In this document: in pieces, positions 6,980 through 15,438 of the stretch
Layout of the letters: every line of letters starts with the position of its first letter
Numbering within the stretch: position 1 is the stretch's first letter
Source: Nitrospira sp.
GTDB lineage: Bacteria > Nitrospirota > Nitrospiria > Nitrospirales > Nitrospiraceae
DNA: 64,000 nt
Assembly (NCBI GenBank): GCA_018242665.1
Contig: JAFEBL010000012.1
Span: 1 to 64,000 of the forward strand
Reading direction: 5' to 3'
Position numbers and translations under genes: made by a program
The notes under the pieces: generated by a model
Told to the model about the DNA's origin: nothing
What the model saw: only the letters and a program-made list of their open reading frames with translations
The model's database searches: none

Positions 6980-8107
6980 ATGGACTCAACCGAAAGGCTG
7001 CAGGTGAAAACGGTCACCACGCTTCCCCGTCCTAGTACCGACTATCAGTCTCTGTCTGCCGAAGAACTCTTCGAACGGACCCGCGCGGCCAAACTGGCGC
7101 TCGGCGACCGGGTCATGGTTCTCGGCCATAATTATCAGCGCGATGAAGTCATTCAACATGCCGACTTTCGTGGCGACTCCCTGATCCTGGCACAGGTGGC
7201 GGAACAGCGATCTGATCGTCCCTATGTGGTCTTTTGCGGCGTGCACTTCATGGCGGAAACCGCGGATGTGTTGAGCCGGTCCAATCAAACGGTCATTCTT
7301 CCCGACATGGCGGCCGGCTGTTCCATGGCTGATATGGCGGCGATCGAGCAAGTTGAACAGTGCTGGGAAGCGCTGGGGCGCGTGGTGCCGGTCGAAGAGA
7401 CGGTCATGCCGGCGGTCTATGTGAATTCCGCGGCGATCTTGAAAGCCTTCTGCGGCGAACATGGCGGGCTGACCTGCACCTCGTCGAACGCCCGCAAGGT
7501 CATCGAATGGAGCTGGGCGCGGCGCGAGAAGATCCTGTTTTTCCCTGACGAGCATCTGGGCCGGAACACGGCGAATAAAATGGGCATCCCTCGCGAGCAG
7601 ATGATCGTCTGGGATCCCTACATGCCGCGTGGCGGCAACTCGGTGGAGGCGATTCAGCGGGCGAAGCTGATTCTGTGGAAGGGCCATTGCAGCGTGCACC
7701 AGATGTTTCAGCCCTCCCACATCGACTACTTCCGCAAGCAGCATCCCGAGGTGAAGGTGATCGTCCATCCTGAATGTCACGAAGATGTCGTCAACAAGGC
7801 CGACCTGGTCGGCTCGACGGAGTACATCATCCGCACGATTACGGCGGCACCGGCGGGAACCACCTGGGCCGTGGGGACGGAACTCAACCTCGTCAATCGT
7901 TTGAAGCATGAGCAAACCGATAAGAAGGTGTTTTTCCTTTCCTCCACGGTCTGCCAATGCGCCACGATGTATCGCATCGACGCGCCGCACCTCTGCTGGG
8001 CGCTGGAAAACCTCGCCGATGGACATGTCGTCAATCGCATCGTCGTGCCGGACGACGAAAAGCAATTGGCGAAGGTGGCGCTTGACCGCATGATGGCCCT
8101 CAGCTAG
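6980..8107 (+). CDS. nadA: Quinolinate synthase NadA
   Basis: About 375 residues (ATG at 6980; an in-frame GTG at 6968 lies in the loop of a possible hairpin, so I prefer the ATG). It condenses iminoaspartate with dihydroxyacetone phosphate to quinolinate in de novo NAD synthesis, using a [4Fe-4S] cluster. Visible motifs: VLGHNYQRDEVIQHAD, FCGVHFMAETADVL, and the three cluster cysteines in DMAAGCSMADM, WKGHCSVHQMF and VCQCATMYRI; also HPECHEDV and GTELNLVNRL. Full length. It lies just downstream of the IS patch and is followed by a palindromic repeat. No nadB or nadC is adjacent; nadD is at 29190. Confidence 0.95.
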   Translation: MDSTERLQVKTVTTLPRPSTDYQSLSAEELFERTRAAKLALGDRVMVLGHNYQRDEVIQHADFRGDSLILAQVAEQRSDRPYVVFCGVHFMAETADVLSRSNQTVILPDMAAGCSMADMAAIEQVEQCWEALGRVVPVEETVMPAVYVNSAAILKAFCGEHGGLTCTSSNARKVIEWSWARREKILFFPDEHLGRNTANKMGIPREQMIVWDPYMPRGGNSVEAIQRAKLILWKGHCSVHQMFQPSHIDYFRKQHPEVKVIVHPECHEDVVNKADLVGSTEYIIRTITAAPAGTTWAVGTELNLVNRLKHEQTDKKVFFLSSTVCQCATMYRIDAPHLCWALENLADGHVVNRIVVPDDEKQLAKVALDRMMALS

Positions 8108-8108
8108 C

Positions 8109-8276
8109 AAGCTGTTGAGACAGGCCGCCGGCGGCGTTCTCGCGTCGCTCGCATGTTCAACGTACCGCTGAGGGGAAAAGCGCCTGTCTAGGTAGGCGCA
8201 GGGTGGGCGGGTAAGAAGAGTACGCCTCACATGCTTCCTTGCTGCGGCCTTGCCGGACGACCTTTCTGAACAGCTT
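8109..8276. repeat. Palindromic intergenic repeat, type A, copy 1
   Basis: A 168-nt imperfect palindrome. The ends AAGCTGTTGAGACAGGCCGC and (reverse complement of the right end) AAGCTGTTCAGAAAGGTCGT match at 16 of 20 positions. The core contains CGGCGTTCTCGCGTCGCTCG, TCAACGTACCGC, GTACGCCTC and GCTGCGGCCTTG. Related copies lie at 51428-51549 and 59404-59529; this one is longest because of about 45 extra nt in the centre. It starts 2 nt after the nadA stop, so it may also act as a 3' end structure. Confidence 0.75.
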
Positions 8277-8446
8277 GTGGGACAGCCAAATCCTGCCAGT
8301 CACCTTGCTAAATGCCTTCGGCCGCTAACAAACCACTGGTTCCCCTCGTCTCCTTCCGGTATATTCCTTCAGATCACCAAAAACAAAGCCTGCAACCATT
8401 TGATATGCTGATCGCTGAAGGCTGTCAGCCGACAGCGTGAGTACCT

Positions 8447-11266
8447 ATGGACTATAAATCGACCCTCAATCTGCCGAAGACCGACTTCCCGATGAAGGCG
8501 AATTTGCCGCAACGGGAGCCGGAGATGCTCGCTCGCTGGGCGCAGGAACGCTTGTACGAGCGGATTCAGGAATCACGTCAGGGGTTCCCTCGTTATGTGT
8601 TGCACGATGGCCCGCCCTATGCGAACGGCCGCATTCACATCGGCCATGCGCTGAATAAGATTTTGAAAGACATCATCATCAAGTCGAAGACGATGTCGGG
8701 GTATCAAGTGCCCTATGTGCCGGGCTGGGATTGCCATGGCCTGCCGATCGAGCATCAGGTGCTGAAAGAGCTGGGTGACAAGAAGCGAGGGATGGATGCG
8801 CTCGCGATCCGGAAGCTCTGTCGAGAGTATGCGGAAAAGTATGTGGCGATCCAACGGGAAGAGTTCCAGCGGCTCGGCGTATTGGGCGATTGGCAACAAC
8901 CGTACCTGACACTGAATCCTCCCTATGAAGGGACGATCATTCGTGAGTTCGGTCGCTTCGTGGAGCAGGGTGGGGTCTACAAGGGGTTGAAGCCGGTTCT
9001 CTGGTGCACGCAGGATCAGACCGCATTGGCGGAGGCGGAGGTTGAATACGACGACCATACCTCGCCGTCGGTGTATGTGAAGTTTCCGCTGGTCAGCCCC
9101 CCGGCTGTCCTCAGCAAGAGATTCGGCGGTGTGGCACTTCCTGCCGATGTGAAGAGCGCCTCAGTGCTGATCTGGACGACCACGCCCTGGACTTTGCCGG
9201 CGAATCAGGCGGTCTGTTTGCACGCCGATATCGATTATGCCTTTGTGCAGGTTGGCGATGAAGTCCTCGTGATCGCCGAAAAGCTCGTGGAGTCGGTCGC
9301 CAAAGCCTGCAACCTGCCACGGTACACAATCGTCGCGGTGAAAAAAGGGCGCGAGGGATTCGAAGGGTTGGAAACGCAGCGTCCCTTGACGACCGGCCTC
9401 TCGCCGGTCTTGTTGGGGGATTTTGTGACGCTGGAGCAGGGAACCGGGTGCGTCCACATCGCGCCGGGCCATGGCATGGAAGACTACCTGCTGGTTCTGG
9501 ATCACAATGCCAAGTCCAGCGTGGGTGAGCGCCTGGAAATTCTCGCGCCTGTCGATAACGGCGGGCGATTTACCGACGCCGTACCGGAGTTTGCCGGACA
9601 ACATGTCTTCAAGGCCAATCCGAAAATCGTCGAGCGCCTCCAGGAAAACGGGCGCCTGCTCGGCCATGGGTCGCTCAAGCACTCGTACCCGCATTGTTGG
9701 CGGTGCAAGCAGCCGGTCATCTTTCGCGCGACTGAACAGTGGTTTGTGTCGATGGAGATCAATGACTTGCGGCAGGCCGCATTGGCGGAGATCGGCCGGG
9801 TCCAATGGGTGCCGCCGTGGGGGCAGGATCGCATCGAAGGGATGATCAAGAATCGTCCCGATTGGTGTCTCTCGCGCCAACGGGTCTGGGGGACGCCGAT
9901 TCCGGGGTTTACGTGCGTCCAATGCGGCAAGGTGCTGGCCCATCCGCGGGTGATCGATCATGTTGCGGATCTGATCGGACAACATGGCACGGACTATTGG
10001 TTTGCCAATCCGGCGAAGATGCTGCTCCCCGAGGGCACGAGTTGCGACCGATGCGGGGGAACCGAGTTCGAGAAGGAGCGCGACATTCTGGACGTGTGGT
10101 TCGAGTCCGGCGTGAGTTATGCGTCCGTGCTGAAGAGTCGCCACTGGTATCCGGCGGATCTGTATTTGGAAGGCTCAGACCAGCATCGCGGGTGGTTCCA
10201 TAGTGCCTTGTTGGCCGGTGTGATCACCGATCGCTGTGCGCCGTACAAGGCCGTGCTGACACACGGGTTCGTGTTGGACGGGGCCGGCCGGAAAATGTCC
10301 AAGTCAGCGGGCAATGTCGTGGCCCCGCAGGATGTCATCAAGCAATCGGGCGCGGAAATTCTCCGCCTCTGGGTGTCGGCGCAGGATTACCGTGAGGATC
10401 TCCGGATTTCGCAAGAAATCCTGAACCACCTCATCGAGGCGTATCGCAAGATTCGCAACACCTGTCGCTTCCTGCTGAGCAATTTGTATGACTTCGAGCC
10501 GTCGCAGCATCGTGTGCCGTTCGAACAGTTGCCTGAACTAGACCGCTGGGCGCTGATGCGGCTGGGTGATTTGATCCCGCGTGTGCGGAACGGCTACGAC
10601 CAGTTCGAATTCCATTCGATTTTTCACGCGCTGAACAACTTCTGTTCGGTAGATTTAAGCGCGGTGTACCTGGATATTCTGAAAGATCGGCTCTACACCT
10701 TCCGGAAAGATTCCCCGGCCCGGCGTGCCTCGCAGACGGTGCTGTTCGAGATCGTGGTGGCGCTGACGAAGCTGATGGCGCCGGTACTGAGCTTCACCGC
10801 TGAAGAAATCTGGCGGATGTTGCCCGACAGCGTACGGGCGGACTCGAAGGCCGAGAGCGTCCACATCGCGATGTTTCCTGAGGTCGATCCGCGCTGGGCT
10901 GATCCGGAACTGGCCGCGCGTTGGGAGCAGGTACTCGAGGTGCGAACCGCCGTTCAGGCCGCCCTGGAAGTCAAACGTCGCGACAAGGTCATCGGTGCGC
11001 CGCTGGAGGCAAAGGTCATCATCGAGGCGAATGCCGAGCGGTATGAGTTTCTCAAACGGTATGAACGGGATCTCTCCTCCTTCTTCATCGTGTCCGATGT
11101 GGAACTCAGGCGGGCCGATCATCTCACGGGGTCCCCCGGCTTTGCCGTCACGGTCGACAAGGCCACGGGCGCCAAGTGCGAACGTTGTTGGAACTATCGA
11201 GTGGCCGTAGGAACCTTCGCCGAACATCCGACTCTGTGCGACCGGTGCATCGAGGCCGTCAGATGA
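8447..11266 (+). CDS. ileS: Isoleucyl-tRNA synthetase
   Basis: 939 residues, the normal bacterial length. Class I synthetase that charges tRNA-Ile and edits valine in its CP1 domain. Visible: the HIGH motif in GRIHIGHALNKILKD, editing-domain motifs WTTTPWTLPANQA and HIAPGHGMEDY, the KMSKS loop in GRKMSKSAGN, and the C-terminal zinc-binding cysteines CERCWNY...CDRCIEA. The stop overlaps the lspA start (ATGA), so the two are translationally coupled. The 170 nt upstream show no T-box signature that I can recognise. Confidence 0.97.
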   Translation: MDYKSTLNLPKTDFPMKANLPQREPEMLARWAQERLYERIQESRQGFPRYVLHDGPPYANGRIHIGHALNKILKDIIIKSKTMSGYQVPYVPGWDCHGLPIEHQVLKELGDKKRGMDALAIRKLCREYAEKYVAIQREEFQRLGVLGDWQQPYLTLNPPYEGTIIREFGRFVEQGGVYKGLKPVLWCTQDQTALAEAEVEYDDHTSPSVYVKFPLVSPPAVLSKRFGGVALPADVKSASVLIWTTTPWTLPANQAVCLHADIDYAFVQVGDEVLVIAEKLVESVAKACNLPRYTIVAVKKGREGFEGLETQRPLTTGLSPVLLGDFVTLEQGTGCVHIAPGHGMEDYLLVLDHNAKSSVGERLEILAPVDNGGRFTDAVPEFAGQHVFKANPKIVERLQENGRLLGHGSLKHSYPHCWRCKQPVIFRATEQWFVSMEINDLRQAALAEIGRVQWVPPWGQDRIEGMIKNRPDWCLSRQRVWGTPIPGFTCVQCGKVLAHPRVIDHVADLIGQHGTDYWFANPAKMLLPEGTSCDRCGGTEFEKERDILDVWFESGVSYASVLKSRHWYPADLYLEGSDQHRGWFHSALLAGVITDRCAPYKAVLTHGFVLDGAGRKMSKSAGNVVAPQDVIKQSGAEILRLWVSAQDYREDLRISQEILNHLIEAYRKIRNTCRFLLSNLYDFEPSQHRVPFEQLPELDRWALMRLGDLIPRVRNGYDQFEFHSIFHALNNFCSVDLSAVYLDILKDRLYTFRKDSPARRASQTVLFEIVVALTKLMAPVLSFTAEEIWRMLPDSVRADSKAESVHIAMFPEVDPRWADPELAARWEQVLEVRTAVQAALEVKRRDKVIGAPLEAKVIIEANAERYEFLKRYERDLSSFFIVSDVELRRADHLTGSPGFAVTVDKATGAKCERCWNYRVAVGTFAEHPTLCDRCIEAVR

Positions 11267-11784
11267 GCCCATCCATCCGGTACCTGCTGCTCGGGCTGCT
11301 CAGCTTCTCGATCGTGGTGCTGGATCAGATCACGAAGGTCTCTGTCATGGAGTCCATGCGGCTCCATGAGTCCATTCCCGTCATCACCAACCTGTTCAGC
11401 ATCACCTATATTCGTAATCCAGGTGCGGCGTTCGGCTTTCTCTCCTCCAGCAGCAGTTCATTCCGGTTTGTGTTTTTCGGACTGACCTCGGTCTTTGCCG
11501 TCGGCTTGCTGGGGATGATCATGGTGCGCATGCCGAAAGATGACTGGATGGGGCGGCTCAGTGTCGCGGGGATTCTCGGCGGGGCGGTCGGAAATCTCTT
11601 GGATCGCTTGCGGTATGGGGAAGTGATCGACTTCCTAGATTTTTACATCAACGGGTACCATTGGCCGGCGTTTAACGTTGCCGACTCAGCCATTACGGTC
11701 GGGGTTGTCTTTCTGATCTTCCACTTTGCGACGGAAAAGGATGTGCAGGACGTTCCGGTCGCTCCGGAAAATCCCTCTTCCTGA
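11263..11784 (+). CDS. lspA: Lipoprotein signal peptidase (signal peptidase II)
   Basis: 173 residues. The start at 11263 overlaps the ileS stop by 4 nt. Inner-membrane aspartyl protease that cleaves prolipoproteins before the lipidated Cys. Four hydrophobic segments are visible; the conserved blocks are VVLDQITK, TYIRNPGAAFG, and the two catalytic Asp regions GNLLDRLRYGEVIDFLDFY and AFNVADSAI. ileS-lspA is a common bacterial gene order. Its substrates here would include the lipoproteins at 13219 and 50383. Confidence 0.96.
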   Translation: MSPSIRYLLLGLLSFSIVVLDQITKVSVMESMRLHESIPVITNLFSITYIRNPGAAFGFLSSSSSSFRFVFFGLTSVFAVGLLGMIMVRMPKDDWMGRLSVAGILGGAVGNLLDRLRYGEVIDFLDFYINGYHWPAFNVADSAITVGVVFLIFHFATEKDVQDVPVAPENPSS

Positions 11785-11800
11785 AAGAAGTTCTTCTCGG

Positions 11801-12055
11801 TCAGACCGGCAGCGTAATGATGAACCCGCCTTGCTCACGAAACTGGCGCTGCTGTTCCACGGAAAACATCGCGAGTGGTTCGCTGTGGCAGAACTGGCAT
11901 TCTTTCACTGTCACCACGGCCTCTCGTTCGCCGATGCCTACCAGGTATTGCTTGGCCAGCGTGAGGGCCTTCTCTTGACTCGTCGTCATCACATCGAAGT
12001 GCAGCTTGCCGTTCTTTCCCTTGACCCAGGTATCGTAGACGTGAATGCTCTCCAT
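11801..12055 (-). CDS. DUF2024-family small protein
   Basis: 84 residues from the ATG at 12055; an in-frame ATG at 12067 is also possible, but family members start directly at a HVYDT-like strand, as here (MESIHVYDTWVKGKNGKLHF). It ends with ECQFCHSEP and QGGFIITLPV, also typical. DUF2024 proteins are small, single-domain and probably cytoplasmic, with unknown function. It is convergent with lspA (16 nt between stops) and 41 nt downstream of uppP on the same strand, so probably cotranscribed with uppP. Confidence 0.75.
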   Translation of the reverse strand: MESIHVYDTWVKGKNGKLHFDVMTTSQEKALTLAKQYLVGIGEREAVVTVKECQFCHSEPLAMFSVEQQRQFREQGGFIITLPV

Positions 12056-12096
12056 CTGATCTCCCATGCCGACATGACTCCTTATTGTGAAGTGGG

Positions 12097-12972
12097 TTAG
12101 CGCACCACTAAGAGCACGATGACGCCCAGCACCATGCGGTAGTAGGCGAAGACGCTGAGGCTGTGGCGCTGCACATAAGTCAAAAATGCCGCGATGACGG
12201 CCCAGGCCACCACGAATGACACCACCAGGCCGATTCCAAGCGCGATATAGTCGTTCTGCGAGAAGGCGGCTTGCGACTTCAGCATTTGATAGATCGTGGC
12301 GATGATCATGGTTGGCAGGGCCAGAAAAAAAGAGTATTCCGTCGCCACACGCCGGTCCAATCCGGCCAGCAGGCCGCCGACGATCGTGGAGCCGGAGCGT
12401 GACATGCCAGGAATCAGGGATGCGCATTGAGCCAGGCCGACCCAGAGGGCCGAACGCGGCGACACCTGCAGCAGTTCCTTCACACGCACGCGGTTCTGCA
12501 TGCGCTCCACGACAAGAATGATGATGCCGCCCACGATCAGAGAAATCGCGACGGTCGTTGGCGAAAACAGATAGGTCTTGATCGATTTGTGGGCGAGGAA
12601 CCCCACCAGCGCGGCGGGCAAAAACGCGAGCCCCAAGCCGATCACAAACCAGAGGTTGGGCTGGGCATTGACCGATTCTTGAATAGTGGCCGCCCAGGAT
12701 TTCGTGCCCCGGCCGGCGATCAGCGAGCGAAACTCCTGTTGTTCGCGTAACGCATGCGAGGCCAGCGAAGCGAGTTTGGCGCGCTCATAGGCGATGATGG
12801 CCAGGATTGAGCCCAACTGAATTGAGATCTCCACGTTTGAGGCGATGTCGCCGGTGAATCCGAGGGCGTGACCGACTAGGATCAAATGGCCAGTGGAAGA
12901 GACGGGAAGAAATTCGGTCAGTCCTTCGATGATGCCGAGAATGACGGCAAGTTCCGGGCCCCAATTCATCAT
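12097..12972 (-). CDS. uppP: Undecaprenyl-diphosphatase UppP/BacA
   Basis: 291 residues, polytopic membrane protein. It dephosphorylates undecaprenyl pyrophosphate to regenerate the lipid carrier for peptidoglycan and O-antigen; overexpression gives bacitracin resistance in other bacteria. Diagnostic motifs: ILGIIEGLTEFLPVSSTGHL near the N-terminus and SLIPGMSRSGSTIVGGLLAG in the middle. About seven or eight hydrophobic segments. The start is MM (12972 or 12969). A loop of about 35 residues after the second segment (REQQEFRSLIAGRGTKSWAA) is longer than in E. coli but common in this family. Confidence 0.95.
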   Translation of the reverse strand: MMNWGPELAVILGIIEGLTEFLPVSSTGHLILVGHALGFTGDIASNVEISIQLGSILAIIAYERAKLASLASHALREQQEFRSLIAGRGTKSWAATIQESVNAQPNLWFVIGLGLAFLPAALVGFLAHKSIKTYLFSPTTVAISLIVGGIIILVVERMQNRVRVKELLQVSPRSALWVGLAQCASLIPGMSRSGSTIVGGLLAGLDRRVATEYSFFLALPTMIIATIYQMLKSQAAFSQNDYIALGIGLVVSFVVAWAVIAAFLTYVQRHSLSVFAYYRMVLGVIVLLVVR

Positions 12973-13036
12973 AGTGGTGCGAGCTGGTGCGTGGGATGTG
13001 GTGGTTGGTTAGGTCGTTTCGTCGAACAGTCGCTGC

Positions 13037-13065
13037 ATATTCCCAGACTGCTTCCCCTCAGTCAA
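13037..13065 (-). promoter_or_regulatory. Possible sigma70-type promoter for uppP
   Basis: On the minus strand: TTGACT (13065-13060), 17-nt spacer, GAATAT (13042-13037). It lies about 65 nt upstream of the uppP start. Sequence match only. Confidence 0.35.
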
Positions 13066-13139
13066 GCGCGGTGGGATTTTTCGGCGGCATGGTCGGATGT
13101 CGTTCCGGTTCCTTCCTCGAGCTGCAATCGGCAAACTTG

Positions 13140-13168
13140 TTGACAAAGTTGAGGTGATGGCATACACA
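13140..13168 (+). promoter_or_regulatory. Sigma70-type promoter for the lipoprotein gene
   Basis: TTGACA (13140-13145), 17-nt spacer, TACACA (13163-13168), 51 nt before the ATG at 13219. A perfect -35 with optimal spacing makes this one of the better promoter matches in the window. Confidence 0.55.
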
Positions 13169-13218
13169 CATCAAGAGAGCAGGAGTCCGATCAGTTCAGA
13201 TCGAACAGGGAGGGGCGC

Positions 13219-13938
13219 ATGAGGCATGTGTGGGTGACTGGGCTCGCGCTCATGAGCGCGATAGCGGTCAGCGGGTGCGTAAGTGACAAGAAATATCATG
13301 AGGCGCTTGCCGATGCCGATGCCACCAGGGGGGAACTGGAGCGAGCGAGGTCGCAGAAGAATGCCCTGGAGCAGCAGGTCAAGACACTCAAGGATCTGAA
13401 TGCCAAGTTTGGCTCCGAGAGCCAGATCGCCCGGGATGAACTACAACGTATCCAGCACGGGCGTGACAAGGAACGGGACACGATCGAGGTTCGTACCAAA
13501 GAGCTGGAAGACAAGGTCAAACAGCTGACGGCGCAGAATCGTAACGTCAAGCAGGAATATGAGGAGGCTCGGCGTCATAACGAGCAGCTGAAGTCGCTGG
13601 TCGCGCGGTATCAAAAAGAAATGAAGGAGCGGTCACGCTCCTTGTCGCCGGCGATGGAGTCGTCCGGTGTGCCGGCCCCGTTCTCCGGCGGGGCATCGTC
13701 GACAAAACCTGCTCCGGCAGCAACTCCGTTCGATGCGCCTGCTCCGGCCGCGTCCTTGCTCAACATCAACAAGGCGCCCTCCGCAGATCTCGTCCTGACG
13801 CTGGGCATTTCGCAGGATGTGGCCGAGCGCATCGTGAGCAATCGTCCCTATAAAGTGAAGGGCGAACTCGTGGCAAAGAACGTGGTGCCGAAAGACGTGT
13901 TCGACGACATCAAAGATCGCATTACCGTCAGTCCCTAG
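13219..13938 (+). CDS. Coiled-coil lipoprotein with C-terminal helix-hairpin-helix-like segment
   Basis: 239 residues. Signal peptide with lipobox AVSGC (Cys about 20), so an exported lipoprotein. Residues about 28-140 are strongly heptad-like and charged (SQKNALEQQVKTLKDLNAKF and following), a long coiled coil. A Pro/Ala/Ser-rich linker (about 145-180) leads to LLNINKAPSADLVLTLGISQ and AERIVSNRPY, which resembles a ComEA/HhH repeat (NIN-A---L--L-GI----A--I---R). AGGGAGG precedes the ATG. Function unknown; a periplasmic DNA-binding or structural role is possible but not shown. A strong terminator follows. Confidence 0.7.
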   Translation: MRHVWVTGLALMSAIAVSGCVSDKKYHEALADADATRGELERARSQKNALEQQVKTLKDLNAKFGSESQIARDELQRIQHGRDKERDTIEVRTKELEDKVKQLTAQNRNVKQEYEEARRHNEQLKSLVARYQKEMKERSRSLSPAMESSGVPAPFSGGASSTKPAPAATPFDAPAPAASLLNINKAPSADLVLTLGISQDVAERIVSNRPYKVKGELVAKNVVPKDVFDDIKDRITVSP

Positions 13939-13984
13939 TCGCCTCAGCCGACCGCCTGGCGCCGGCGGGCTGATGATATTCTGG

Positions 13985-14014
13985 AAGGCCGTTTGCCGCA
14001 TGGCAAGCGGCCTT
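13985..14014 (+). terminator. Rho-independent terminator after the lipoprotein gene
   Basis: Stem AAGGCCG-T-TTGCC, loop GCAT, GGCAA-G-CGGCCTT, nearly perfect over 13 bp, followed by a pyrimidine/T-rich run (TCACTTTTCT). It separates the lipoprotein gene from the efflux operon. Confidence 0.75.
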
Positions 14015-14124
14015 TCACTTTTCTCCCCACTTCGTTTCCACTGAACCCGAGGCGGCCCCGCGTTCCCCGGTCAAATTGTTTTCTGCTAGAATGCCAGCAC
14101 GATTGGGGAGAAGGAGTTGCGCAG

Positions 14125-15384
14125 ATGCGCCGTGTGACTGTGATCGTCGCTGTGCTCGCGCTCGGCCTCGCGATAGGCGGCTACGTATTTTTCAACGGCG
14201 AGCGAAAAGTGCCCCTGCGGTACCGAACGGTCGCCGTGGAGCGCGGGACGGTCGTCTCGCTCGTGACTGCAACGGGCACGATTAACCCCATCACGACCAT
14301 ACAGGTCGGGAGCCAGGTATCGGGCATGATCGAGAGTCTCCACGCGGATTTCAATTCGCGGGTCAAGGCCAAGCAGGTTGTTGCGCGCATCGATCCGTTT
14401 CCCTATCAGGCCCGGCGCGATCAAGCGGCGGCCAGTCTCGCCAATGCCAAGGCCGCATGGGAAAAGGCGCGGATCGATCTCGCGCAACGGCGACGCGAGC
14501 TGGAGCGAGCCAAGTCGCTCATCGGGCAACAGTTCATTTCCCAGAATGAAGTCGATGTCGCCCTGACGGCTTCGGAAGGGGCCTTGGCGCAGCTGAAGGT
14601 GACAGAAGCTGCCGTCAAGCAGGCCGAAGCGATGCTGCAAGCGGCCGAGCTGGATCTCAAGTACACCGTGATCCGCTCACCGGTCGACGGAGTGGTGATC
14701 TCCAGGCAAGTCGAGGTCGGCCAGCGCATTTCCGCCAGCTTTTCTATTCCCACCCTGTTTTTGATCGCCGAAGACGTCACGAAAATGCAGGTCGATACGA
14801 ATGTCAGTGAGGCAGACATCGGGGGCATTGTCGAAGGGAAGGCCGCGACGTTCACCGTGGATGCCTATCCCGCCGAGCCGTTTCGGGGACGGGTGCGGCA
14901 GGTGCGGAATGCGCCGATCAATATTCAGAACGTCGTGACGTACGACGTCGTGGTCGAGTTTGAGAATCCGGACTTTCGTTTGAAGCCTGGAATGACGGCG
15001 AATGTGTCCATTGTTCTCGATACCAGGGAGCAGGTTTTGAAAGTCCCGAATGCTGCGTTACGGTTTACGCCCCCCAAAGCGGTTCGCGAAGAACCAACCG
15101 GTGCTGCGGGAGACAGGCCCACCGCCGGCGCTGGTTCTGCCGAACCGTCCTCCCGCCGATGGGGCGTCTGGAAGCTCAATGCAGAGCATGACCTGGAGCG
15201 AGTCCCCGTGGTGATGGGCATTTCCGACCGGGCGTATGTGGAAATTTCGGCGGAGGGCATTCAGGAAGGGGATCAAGTTGTGGTGGGGATCGACGCCCCG
15301 CGTGGCGAGCGCAAGGGGGCGGAACTGCCGCCGGGGTTCGGCAACGGACAACAGCGTGGTGCGCGCCGCGATCGTGGATTGTAA
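14125..15384 (+). CDS. MacA-type periplasmic adaptor (HlyD/RND membrane-fusion protein)
   Basis: 419 residues from the ATG at 14125 (AAGGAG 8 nt upstream). An N-terminal membrane anchor (residues about 3-20) is followed by barrel-sandwich hybrid halves around GTINPITTIQVGSQVSGMIE and YTVIRSPVDGVVISRQVEVG, an alpha-hairpin of about 80 residues between them (KARIDLAQRRRELERAKSLI), then beta-barrel and membrane-proximal domains. It should bridge a MacB-type inner-membrane ABC transporter and an outer-membrane TolC-like channel. It is the first gene of a three-gene operon with the ATPase at 15439 and permease at 16157; no outer-membrane channel gene is adjacent. Confidence 0.88.
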   Translation: MRRVTVIVAVLALGLAIGGYVFFNGERKVPLRYRTVAVERGTVVSLVTATGTINPITTIQVGSQVSGMIESLHADFNSRVKAKQVVARIDPFPYQARRDQAAASLANAKAAWEKARIDLAQRRRELERAKSLIGQQFISQNEVDVALTASEGALAQLKVTEAAVKQAEAMLQAAELDLKYTVIRSPVDGVVISRQVEVGQRISASFSIPTLFLIAEDVTKMQVDTNVSEADIGGIVEGKAATFTVDAYPAEPFRGRVRQVRNAPINIQNVVTYDVVVEFENPDFRLKPGMTANVSIVLDTREQVLKVPNAALRFTPPKAVREEPTGAAGDRPTAGAGSAEPSSRRWGVWKLNAEHDLERVPVVMGISDRAYVEISAEGIQEGDQVVVGIDAPRGERKGAELPPGFGNGQQRGARRDRGL

Positions 15385-15438
15385 TCGAATCGCAAACACA
15401 TCCATGCATGCCCACCTGCAAGAACGGGGAAGGAGTGA

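Noticed and set aside
6986-8230. 414-codon open frame on the minus strand over nadA
   Set aside because: Shadow frame: NadA on the plus strand has every family motif. The antisense product has no recognisable domain.
8277-8446. T-box or other riboswitch upstream of ileS
   Set aside because: No specifier-loop/antiterminator signature or T-tract seen. T-boxes are also not expected in this kind of organism.
9161-10144. 327-codon minus-strand frame inside ileS
   Set aside because: Shadow of ileS. No ribosome-binding site, and low-complexity Arg/His composition.
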